NCBI RefSeq assembly: GCF_001577775.1
Contig: NZ_CP010835.1
Location: 372,001-436,000 of the forward strand
Origin: Pyrococcus kukulkanii
Lineage (GTDB): Archaea; Methanobacteriota_B; Thermococci; Thermococcales; Thermococcaceae
Length of the DNA stretch: 64,000 nt
Direction of reading: 5' to 3'
The notes under the pieces are model-generated. The model was not told where the DNA came from, searched no databases, and saw nothing but the letters and a program-made list of their open reading frames with translations. Below, piece by piece: positions 1-7,632 of the stretch; the stretch's first letter is position 1; the number at the start of each line of letters is the position of its first letter. The position numbers were made by a program, and so were the translations under genes.

Positions 1-436
1 TAAGGAGATCCCCATAGTTTAGGGACAGCCTCGCGTTGGAGATTAGGTAAAGGCCCAAAATTGCAAGGATCAACGCTACTGAATCTTCAACCTTTATGAT
101 CTTTCTTAGGATTAAATAAGCGACGAAAGGAGTAAAGACCACGTAGAGGGATGTTATAAAGGCCGAATTTGATGCTGTGGTGTACTTTAATCCGACAATC
201 TGAAACCCATGCCCCAGGAACAGGGTAACTCCCAGAATTAGCCCAGGGATTATTTGATCTCCCCTCAACTCCTTTTTGAGTAAGAAAAGCATTAGCAGGG
301 AAGCTACCGTGAATCTAATGGCTATGAATGTTATTGGGGGAAAATCCTTGACTGCAACCTTCATTACGGGAAACGTTGAGCCCCAAATCACAGAGATTCC
401 AAGGAGCACAAGTGATGCCTTTGCTTTTTCCTTCAT
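1..436 (-). CDS. EamA/DMT-superfamily transporter, N-terminal part (runs off window)
   Basis: The reverse strand reads from an ATG at 434-436 through about 145 codons without a stop to the window edge, so the 3' end is missing. The product opens with a hydrophobic helix containing WGSTFPVMK, the usual first-helix signature of drug/metabolite EamA transporters, and several more hydrophobic segments follow. Members are ten-helix inner membrane permeases for metabolites; the substrate cannot be inferred. The start lies one base after the TGA of the upstream TPR gene, so the two are probably co-transcribed and translationally coupled. Confidence 0.75.
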   Translation of the reverse strand, partial: MKEKAKASLVLLGISVIWGSTFPVMKVAVKDFPPITFIAIRFTVASLLMLFLLKKELRGDQIIPGLILGVTLFLGHGFQIVGLKYTTASNSAFITSLYVVFTPFVAYLILRKIIKVEDSVALILAILGLYLISNARLSLNYGDLL

Positions 437-437
437 G

Positions 438-1466
438 TCATAACTTTGATAGCAGTTCTTTCTTAACTTCTTCGCTCTCGATCTTTGGGATTATTTCCCT
501 GAGTGCCTCCACCTCTCCTAACTCTATGAGCCTCTCCCCTATAATTGCTAATGCCTCATCCCTTATTTTTCCGTTCTTTATACTCTCCGCGAACTCCATT
601 GCCCGTTGAAATTCTTCTAAGTCGACCAAGACCTCTACCGCTCTTTTGATTTCTTCATCATTGAGCTTTAACGGGTCTATCTCCCTAAGTGCCATATCAA
701 GTAACTCTATTCTCTCGGGCATGTTGTTCTCCTTCGCCCAAAGTGCTATCTCTAACATGGCAAGGCCTCTCTTTCCCTTTCCGAACTTCTCGTGTACCTT
801 GTATACAGCCTGTTTGAACCTCCCCTCGTACGTTAACCTCCTTATCTCAGGATCTTTTGTGAAAGAGAGAACCTTCGATAGTCTTATCTTCTTCTCAAGC
901 ATTCCAGCTCTGTGGCCAACCTTCAGCTTGTCAAATATGTCGTAAGCCCTCTCATAGAACTTGAGCGCTATATCCGAGGCTAATTCGTCTCCCGTTTTCT
1001 CTATTACGTCAGCTAAGCTCAATATTAGATCCGTTTTCTTAGATATTTCAATGTCGAGGTCGATTATCATGTCAAAGGAATACTCAAAGGTGTCAAACGC
1101 TGAATCATAAAAGCCTGCCCTTGCTAGTCTCGTTCCAAGGAACATCGCGGAAACCGCTGCATTGTACTTATCAAGTTTGTTGAGGAGAGAAATTGCCTTG
1201 TTAAAATATTCAGTAGATTCTTCGTAGTACCCAATTTTAGCGAGAGCAAAGGCTATCTCGGAATATCCGATGATCCTGTCTTCCACTCTTTTGATGTATT
1301 TCTCTAAGATGTAAATGGCCTCCTCTATAAACTCGAGATTCCTTGTGACTACGGTGGCTTCCGATAGGACTATCACCTTATCGATATCCTCAAGTCCCTC
1401 AAGGTACCGTAGGGCCTCGTCTATGAGGCCCCTTCTAACCAGCTCAATTATCTCTTTAATTTCCAT
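438..1466 (-). CDS. TPR/helical-repeat protein
   Basis: The 342-residue product is almost wholly helical. Repeated units of about 35-40 residues fit tetratricopeptide-type helix pairs, for example one around residues 60-90 containing ALAKIGYYEESTEYFNKA. There is no signal peptide, membrane segment or catalytic motif, so it is probably a cytosolic scaffold. It starts at an ATG 73 bases from the divergent DUF531 gene and ends one base before the transporter ATG. Such proteins are common and poorly characterised in Pyrococcus. No function can be assigned beyond protein-protein interaction. Confidence 0.6.
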   Translation of the reverse strand: MEIKEIIELVRRGLIDEALRYLEGLEDIDKVIVLSEATVVTRNLEFIEEAIYILEKYIKRVEDRIIGYSEIAFALAKIGYYEESTEYFNKAISLLNKLDKYNAAVSAMFLGTRLARAGFYDSAFDTFEYSFDMIIDLDIEISKKTDLILSLADVIEKTGDELASDIALKFYERAYDIFDKLKVGHRAGMLEKKIRLSKVLSFTKDPEIRRLTYEGRFKQAVYKVHEKFGKGKRGLAMLEIALWAKENNMPERIELLDMALREIDPLKLNDEEIKRAVEVLVDLEEFQRAMEFAESIKNGKIRDEALAIIGERLIELGEVEALREIIPKIESEEVKKELLSKL

Positions 1467-1542
1467 GATTCTCAGTTCGTTGCTCTAAGTATTAAACGCT
1501 TCGCTGTGCAAACTTTTAAGTCCCAAATTGAAATTTTGAATG

Positions 1543-2098
1543 ATGCTCACGATAGCCCTCTACAACACTTACGATGTAAAAAAAGTTGCATGAAGCTCAC
1601 ATAAGGGCAATAGCAAGGGCGGCCCCAGTTGCCTACGCTTTCGGTTTCCACTTGGCCTTGGTGGGATTTCCCTTTGAAAAAGATGATCCAAAAGTAGTTG
1701 CGGAGGAGGTAGCTTCAACCACAACGATAGGGGAGGGAGGCAAATACTTGCTGGAGCTCTCGAACGCCAATAAGTTCCACCTAATGGACTTCCCCAGGAA
1801 AGGATTTCCTCCCCAGTTCGGGATCCCAATAGCCACCACATCTAAGCCATCCCGGGAAAAATTCATAACCACAGAAGAAGCAGCTAGGATGGCGCTTGAG
1901 GGAAGAAGCTTGCTACTGATTATAGGGCTTGGTAGGCATGGGCTTCCAAAAGACGTTTTAAAGATATCAAAGTACCACCTCGATATAACGGACGGTATGG
2001 GGGTAAGCTTGGAAACCTGTACGGCGATAGGTATAATTCCAGTTAAATTGAGAACGTTGATGGAGGCGCTGAAATGGAAAAGGCGGTTAAAGAAGTAA
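1543..2098 (+). CDS. DUF531 family protein, frameshifted near the N-terminus
   Basis: The open frame from TTG 1586 gives 170 residues, but the family normally begins with a strand like MLTIALYNTYD. That segment is present just upstream from ATG 1543, in a different frame. The frames meet at a run of seven A at 1578-1584; six A would join them as ..YDVKKLHEAHIRA.. with no gap. As written, the upstream frame stops at 1591-1593. DUF531 is a conserved archaeal protein of unknown function, possibly RNA-linked. The gene overlaps the following signal peptidase ORF by 25 bases. The A7 could be a sequence error, a real lesion, or a slippage site. Confidence 0.65.
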
Positions 2099-2538
2099 TT
2101 TCAACTCTCTTAGTAATTATCTTAACCCTGGCCTTCTATCAGGGGCTTAAGCTTGCCCTCCATACTGATACACCCTTAGTAGTCGTTGTCAGTGGCTCCA
2201 TGGAGCCCGTTTTCTATAGGGGAGACGTCGTCGTGCTTAAGGGCGTTAAGCCCGATGAGATTAAGGTTGGAGACGTGGTGGTTTATAGAAGCCTCGTGGC
2301 AAAGTATCCGATAATACACAGGGTTAGGGAAATTAAAATGGAGGAGATAAATGGAAGGCCAGAACTGTGTTTCGTAACTTGGGGAGACCATAACGTTGTC
2401 CCCGACCTTTATTTTACCCCCAACGGGGTTCTCGATTGCGTTCCCCAGGAAGCGATAGAGGCGAAAGCCCTCTTAGTAATTCCAAAGGTTGGCATAATCT
2501 CAATAAAGCTAAGGGAACTCTTTGGATTCGGTGGATGA
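2074..2538 (+). CDS. Signal peptidase I, archaeal/SipW type
   Basis: A 154-residue protein with an N-terminal membrane helix (residues about 8-27), then SGSMEPVFYRGD carrying the catalytic Ser, and later IIHRV, in which His replaces the Lys of bacterial enzymes. This is the ER/archaeal S26B type. A hydrophobic C-terminal stretch may form a second membrane contact. It removes Sec signal peptides at the outer face of the membrane. ATG 2074 lies inside the end of the DUF531 gene. The TGA stop (2536-2538) falls in the C box of the downstream sRNA candidate. Confidence 0.88.
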   Translation: MEKAVKEVISTLLVIILTLAFYQGLKLALHTDTPLVVVVSGSMEPVFYRGDVVVLKGVKPDEIKVGDVVVYRSLVAKYPIIHRVREIKMEEINGRPELCFVTWGDHNVVPDLYFTPNGVLDCVPQEAIEAKALLVIPKVGIISIKLRELFGFGG

Positions 2539-2588
2539 GGAGAGGGTAGGTAGCTGAGCTGTGATGACCTAATCGGCCCCCGACACCG
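2529..2588 (+). ncRNA. Box C/D sRNA candidate
   Basis: Elements in order: terminal stem CGGTG (2529-2533), a variant C box GGATGA (2533-2538), box D' CTGA (2554-2557), a three-base spacer, a perfect C' box GTGATGA (2561-2567), a 12-base guide (2568-2579), a variant D box CCGA (2580-2583), and CACCG (2584-2588) closing the stem. The D'-spacer-C' spacing is typical of archaeal methylation guides, but the outer C and D boxes deviate from consensus. It overlaps the stop codon of the signal peptidase gene. The rRNA or tRNA target was not identified. Confidence 0.5.
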
Positions 2589-2596
2589 AGCAAAAG

Positions 2597-2605
2597 TTTA
2601 AATTT
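2597..2605 (+). promoter_or_regulatory. TATA element of the ADP-glucokinase gene
   Basis: TTTAAATTT lies 32 bases before ATG 2637 and is flanked by A-rich sequence, fitting an archaeal TATA box with a short leader. A GGTGA ribosome binding site is at 2626-2630. Confidence 0.5.
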
Positions 2606-2630
2606 TTTGCAACTTTATCCCTCAAGGTGA

Positions 2631-4004
<1,374 letters not shown>

Positions 4005-4005
4005 C

Positions 4006-4332
4006 TTATTTTATTCGAAAACTTTTTAAATCGGTTTTAGGGGAGATGCTAATGGGCTGCCCCGGTGGTGTAGCCCGGTCAAACATGCGGGCCTTTCGAG
4101 CCCGCGCCCCGGGTTCAAATCCCGGCCGGGGCACCAGAATTCTCTCACACGATTTTTCTATAAGGAGCTTAACTGTTACAGAAGGTTCCTCCTCAAAAAG
4201 AGCCCACCTCAAAAGGCTGTTTATAAAATGAGACCTTATGACATCCAAACGCCTTAACTCTTGAACGACGTCTTGGTCAAGAATAATGTGCACATCCGTC
4301 TTTTTATGAATCCTACCTCCATGTTTATCCAT
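4006..4332 (-). pseudogene. Probable SSV-type integrase N-terminal fragment, int(N), overlapping tRNA-Glu
   Basis: A 108-residue ORF starts at ATG 4332. Its first ~65 residues look like a real, ribbon-helix-helix-like domain (DVHIILDQDVVQELRRLDV). After about residue 67 it continues as the antisense of the tRNA-Glu gene (LVPRPGFEPGARAR..). An integrase reading frame that runs antisense into a tRNA gene is the arrangement left by SSV-type elements, which carry their attachment site inside the integrase gene and split it on integration. No tyrosine recombinase catalytic part and no second copy of the tRNA 3' half was found in the window. The alternative is a small RHH regulator with a fortuitous readthrough C-terminus. 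Confidence 0.5.
4059..4136 (+). tRNA. tRNA-Glu (anticodon UUC)
   Basis: Full cloverleaf. The acceptor strands GCCCCGG (4059-4065) and CCGGGGC (4126-4132) pair perfectly, followed by discriminator A and an encoded CCA (4134-4136). The anticodon stem CGGGC/GCCCG encloses the loop CTTTCGA, giving anticodon UUC. The T arm has GGTTCAAATCC. A T-rich run follows at 4152-4156. The 3' half is also read antisense by the integrase-fragment ORF. Confidence 0.97.
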
Positions 4333-4501
4333 AGAGACCCACCAATTTTGACTGGTGCCTTAAACTCCTAATTTGTTTTAAAACGTTTTTAAACGTCTAA
4401 CATCAATTGCACCCTCATGCACTTCTTTTATCTCTCTTGCCTGTAATTTTTCCGTTCGTAAGGTATTTAAGAGTTGTATTGATATTGTCCTTGAGGGTTC
4501 C

Positions 4502-4831
4502 ATGGATTTCATGAGGTTCATTAATCTGCTAAGGTCCAGTAGCATTGCTGAGATTGTATTTACGGATCATGTGAAGCAGCGTTTGGAAAAAAGGAATATC
4601 AGTGATAAGCTTGTTGAAAGTCTCTTGCGAAGACGTCAGAAGGATTTGAGGGGTGTTGAACAACAGGGGAAAAATAGATTCAAGTTAACGTACGTTCATC
4701 CTGAGAAGGAGGATACGGATTTGGTAATTGTCGTTGAGGTGAGGGAGAGGAAAAGTAAGATGAAATTGGTAATAGTAACGGTGTTTCCTCAACCCTCAAG
4801 TCGGAGGATTCGGGTGGTGGATAATGAGTGA
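4502..4831 (+). CDS. DUF4258-like protein, putative toxin of a pair
   Basis: A 109-residue protein with the DUF4258 pattern: an N-terminal helix, then FTDHVKQRLEKRNIS, and C-terminal strands rich in Val and Lys (LVIVVEVRERKSKMKLVIVTVF). The family is RelE/BrnT-like and is often paired with DUF2283 proteins, as here: the next gene starts inside its stop region (8-base overlap). RNase activity is plausible by analogy only. It lies in the accessory island next to tRNA-Glu. Confidence 0.6.
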   Translation: MDFMRFINLLRSSSIAEIVFTDHVKQRLEKRNISDKLVESLLRRRQKDLRGVEQQGKNRFKLTYVHPEKEDTDLVIVVEVRERKSKMKLVIVTVFPQPSSRRIRVVDNE

Positions 4832-5213
4832 GAATAGTGCATTCAAGAAGTTTCGACCTGTGGATTATGATCCCCTTGTGGATTCGTTATTTGTGAGTAT
4901 TCCGAATCGGAGGTATGAGTACTCAATTATGGTTGGAAATGACCTTATTTTAGACTTTGGGAAACTTCCAGGCAGGGAGGAGATCAGCATTGTCGGATTT
5001 GAATTGCTGGACGCTTCTAAGAAGTTTGGAATAGATAAGCATTTGCTTAAGAACATTAAACGGCTTCATGCTGAAATTACTATTACCGAGAAGTTAATCA
5101 AATTGGTAATTTCACTTGTCATTGTCCAGCATCGCAAAGAGAAAGAACGCTCAAAAGTCCTCGAAGCCGCCAATTTGGGCCTTCCACCCCTCGTATCCTC
5201 AATAAGTGTTTAA
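4824..5213 (+). CDS. DUF2283-like protein, putative partner/antitoxin
   Basis: A 129-residue protein. Its first ~75 residues fit DUF2283 (YDPLVDSLFVSIPNRRYEYSI, then a segment ending EISIVGFELLDASKKFG). It overlaps the DUF4258 gene by 8 bases, so the two are a translationally coupled pair. The C-terminus (HRKEKERSKVLEAANLG..) is less typical and sits just before the IS605-like end, so the tail may have been altered by that insertion. Confidence 0.55.
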   Translation: MSENSAFKKFRPVDYDPLVDSLFVSIPNRRYEYSIMVGNDLILDFGKLPGREEISIVGFELLDASKKFGIDKHLLKNIKRLHAEITITEKLIKLVISLVIVQHRKEKERSKVLEAANLGLPPLVSSISV

Positions 5214-5236
5214 ATTTAGATTTTACATTTTCTCTT

Positions 5237-5270
5237 GAAAGCCTCGCCCTTTAGGGCGGGGGAGGTCAGC
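5237..5270 (+). mobile_element. IS200/IS605-like right-end hairpin, remnant
   Basis: The stretch contains GCCTCGCCCTTTAGGGCGGG followed by GGAGGTCAGC. A CG-rich hairpin with a TTTAG-type loop followed by GGAGG-TCA is the shape of IS200/IS605 right ends and the 3' end of TnpB guide RNAs. No tnpA or tnpB gene remains beside it, so I read it as a scar. An ordinary hairpin is possible. Confidence 0.5.
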
Positions 5271-5297
5271 TCTATTCATGCTCTTTGGCATATTGAG

Positions 5298-5358
5298 GGC
5301 GTCCCGAGAGGATGCGGGCGATGAGCGACCGTGCCCGATGAAGATGAAAAGGGACGCC
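5298..5358 (+). ncRNA. Candidate structured RNA (H/ACA-like hairpin)
   Basis: A perfect 8-bp stem, GGCGTCCC (5298-5305) with GGGACGCC (5351-5358), encloses an internal loop and an inner 5-bp stem, CGGGC (5315-5319) with GCCCG (5333-5337). The top loop carries GATGAGCGACC, which could form a kink-loop. Lower stem, internal pocket, upper stem and kink-loop is the architecture of archaeal H/ACA guides, but the 3' box would have to be a variant (ATA at 5362-5364 rather than ACA). No protein frame explains the stem. Confidence 0.4.
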
Positions 5359-5359
5359 A

Positions 5360-5903
5360 TTATAACTCCCTTCTCAGAAGTTCCAAGAATTCAAAGTCCT
5401 TTTCAAGGTAGGCAATTCTTGCAAAGTATGCAATATTATCAGCGAGGAGCATTAAATGCTTGTACTGGCGGACAGTTGTTTTGCTCTCCTTCTCCTCTAT
5501 GATCCCCAGATTCGGAAAGCGTTCTTTGAAAACTGAAATAACGTCCTTATCCCCCAACACGAACTTGCAATCGGGATATAGTTTTTCGAAGTCCTCATAC
5601 TGGTAGGTCTTCTTCGCGGATCTTTCCAGTTACAGGGATCCTGTATATCCTGAGGAAGTGGATATGGTCTATTAACCTCGTGCACTCCCCTTTGAGTGCT
5701 GCTTTTAGCATATCCATTTTGGCCTTTTTTGCACTTCCGTATTTCTTGGCATGTTTAAGGTTAAGTCCCTTGAATATTGTCCGGTTAAGGGGCCCTATAT
5801 CCGAGTCCCAAACCCCAACCAAAGCAAGTACTGTAAAACCTTTCCTACTTTCATACTCTGTGCTCCTATCTATTATGACAACGAGATTCCTAAAGCGCTT
5901 CAT
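5360..5903 (-). pseudogene. Unknown protein gene, disrupted by one frameshift
   Basis: From ATG 5903 the frame gives KRFRNLVVIIDRSTEYES.. and ends at 5595. A second frame continues smoothly as KKTYQYEDFEKLYPDCKFVLGDKDVISVFKERF.. to a stop at 5360. Removing one C near 5617-5619 joins them into about 180 residues. The opening strand with an Asp (VVIIDRS) resembles RNase H-like or DUF3800-like starts, but this is not a firm match. The ATG overlaps the TGA of the upstream small gene (ATGA), so the two form an operon. Either a real lesion or a sequence error. Confidence 0.5.
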
Positions 5904-6130
5904 CCCACCACCAGCCACTTTGGCCTTTTCTCCTCTGGAATTAGGCTTAGTATCTCCTGAAGTTCTTCTGGAGTTAGGATGTAAACTTCCTCTCCAACCT
6001 TGGCTTTTGAGGGGATGTAGATTATCCTCTGCTCGACGTTGTAAATCTTGCCCTTCTTCCTCTGCCTCTTGATATGCTTGTGAACCTTCACCCTCAACAC
6101 TAACACCACCATCATACCGCAGAACTTCAT
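5900..6130 (-). CDS. Small basic protein, first gene of a two-gene operon
   Basis: A 76-residue product with a Lys/Arg-rich segment (VKVHKHIKRQRKKGKIYNV) followed by a predicted beta hairpin (RIIYIPSKAKVGEEVYIL) and a short helix. The IYIPSKAKVGEEVYIL portion recalls AbrB/SpoVT-like swapped-hairpin DNA-binding proteins, which would suit an antitoxin-like partner for the disrupted gene that overlaps its stop codon. The assignment is tentative and the exact start is uncertain. Confidence 0.5.
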   Translation of the reverse strand: MKFCGMMVVLVLRVKVHKHIKRQRKKGKIYNVEQRIIYIPSKAKVGEEVYILTPEELQEILSLIPEEKRPKWLVVG

Positions 6131-6248
6131 CCTCTATAAACTTTTCTACTGTAGAACTGCAATATTGGCAAGGATAAAATAACGTAAGTTGTCAGATAAA
6201 GTTTTTATTTCGCCCCGTTAATTACTTTTCAGGAGAAATCTTGGCAAC

Positions 6249-6258
6249 GGGGGGGGGG
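6249..6258 (+). repeat. Poly-G tract (G10) at a translation start
   Basis: Ten consecutive G, the longest G run I noticed in the window, lie between an AGGAG/TTG initiation region and the body of the small LSm-like gene. Length changes would alter the reading frame. Confidence 0.9.
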
Positions 6259-6449
6259 TGACAGAAAAAGAGTTCACTCTAGATAACATTGTTGGGATTA
6301 TTAAAATTTTGTCCGGTGAAGTTATTGTTGGGAGGATCAAGTGCCTCGATGGGAATTTTCTCTTGGTTCTCACTAAAGATGGGAAAGTATTCATCATAAA
6401 CAAGAAGGCAATTGCCTATATCGAGGTTCAACAAGGGAATCCGGTTTAG
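6258..6449 (+). CDS. Small Sm/SH3-like beta protein behind a G10 tract
   Basis: A 63-residue protein (DNIVGIIKILSGEVIVGRIKCLDG then LVLTKDGKVFIINKKAIAYIEV) with the alternating strands of LSm-like or other small SH3-like barrels. The GTG at 6258 is the last base of a run of ten G plus TG. A better ribosome binding site (AGGAG, 6231-6235) serves TTG 6241, but from there the ten G shift the frame into TGA at 6259-6261; eleven or eight G would fuse TTG to this frame. Expression may therefore depend on tract length. A TATA-like GTTTTTATTT lies at 6201-6210. Confidence 0.5.
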   Translation: MTEKEFTLDNIVGIIKILSGEVIVGRIKCLDGNFLLVLTKDGKVFIINKKAIAYIEVQQGNPV

Positions 6450-6452
6450 TTA

Positions 6453-7565
6453 TCAGACAAGCATCCTCAGTATCATAGGGCTTATCCTTATAAGCTTGGC
6501 AAGAAGTCTTGGACTTTTTAGGATGGCCTTTACAGTTTGAACGTGATCGTCAAAGTTCGCGCTCCTCTCTATTATCTCCTTCGCTTCCTCGCTTGCTAGA
6601 ACTTCGAACACCTCCTCGATGTTCCCCTGGGACATTCTCTTGAACAGTTTTCTCACCCTTAACCCAAAGCTAATTTGATTTCTAACCCAAGAGCACTCCC
6701 TCTCGTACCTTGAGATGTTCCCGTTCAGTATACCCTTCGCCAAAACCCTCGCACAGTAAGCTCCAAAGACTATCCCACCAGCGGTCGTTGGCTTTATCTG
6801 AAGGGCAGCATCCCCTAAGAGGGCGACATTTCCCTTGACCCATGGCCTCCTCCATCCTAAGATCACGGCCCCCGTCTTGAATTCAACTATCTTTCCTCCA
6901 TCCAACCTTCTCAGCTTGAGGAACTTTGCCAAAGAATCCACGGGGCCAAAAGTTCCTACCCTTGCCTCCTCCTCGTTTATAGGGGCAACCCAGAAGAAGA
7001 ACTCCGGATTAAGATCTTTATTCACCCATACTTCAACCCTGTCTCTCCTAAAGTTCCCCAGGATCTCCAGCTCCCATCCCTTTAATGTTTCTCCTTCGGT
7101 TCTCGCCCCAATTTCTCTCGCTACGGTGCTGTTCACTCCATCCGCTCCAACGTAAAACTTTGCCTCTATCTCAAACTTAGAGTCAAGGTGTTGAACTACA
7201 GCCCTTCCATTTTTAAACCGTAGAAAACCTGTTGCCATGTAGTACTCTGCCCCTCTCTTCATGGCCCTTTTCGCGAGTTCTCTCTCTAGAACCTTTCTAT
7301 CAACCAAATATGCTTGTGGAGTTTTCCTACTTATCTCAAACACGGTCTTTTTTGAGATAAAGAAAGCACCATTAAACGCATTTAAAATCGCCCTTTCGGG
7401 TAGCCCTAAGCTTTCGTACATCTCGGCTCCAATTATGCCTGTACAAGCCTTGCCCCCGAAGTGCCCTTTCCTCTCAACAACGGCTACGTCCATTTTGCCC
7501 GCTAACAATGTTGCCAAGTAGTTCCCCACTGGCCCTCCACCAATTATGAGCACGTCATACTTCAT
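6453..7565 (-). CDS. Geranylgeranyl reductase family FAD-dependent oxidoreductase
   Basis: The 370-residue protein begins with a Rossmann FAD motif (DVLIIGGGPVGNYLA) and has the second FAD motif GNVALLGDAALQIKPTTAGG at residues about 260-280. Between them is EFFFWVAPINEEEARVG, a variant of the substrate-binding PxxYxWxFP signature of geranylgeranyl reductases. Family members saturate isoprenoid chains of archaeal ether lipids at the membrane face. Whether this paralogue acts on lipids, quinones or dolichol is not visible. It converges on the small LSm-like gene (3-base gap). Confidence 0.8.
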   Translation of the reverse strand: MKYDVLIIGGGPVGNYLATLLAGKMDVAVVERKGHFGGKACTGIIGAEMYESLGLPERAILNAFNGAFFISKKTVFEISRKTPQAYLVDRKVLERELAKRAMKRGAEYYMATGFLRFKNGRAVVQHLDSKFEIEAKFYVGADGVNSTVAREIGARTEGETLKGWELEILGNFRRDRVEVWVNKDLNPEFFFWVAPINEEEARVGTFGPVDSLAKFLKLRRLDGGKIVEFKTGAVILGWRRPWVKGNVALLGDAALQIKPTTAGGIVFGAYCARVLAKGILNGNISRYERECSWVRNQISFGLRVRKLFKRMSQGNIEEVFEVLASEEAKEIIERSANFDDHVQTVKAILKSPRLLAKLIRISPMILRMLV

Positions 7566-7632
7566 TCGCCTCGCCCCTTGGCATAAACTATTTTAGCTTC
7601 CATTCTTCAGAGATTAGTTTGGAGGGAAAGTA

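Noticed and set aside
4046-4231. Plus-strand ORF across the tRNA-Glu gene
   Set aside because: Its text is the tRNA read as codons (RARAPGSNPGRG), not a protein gene.
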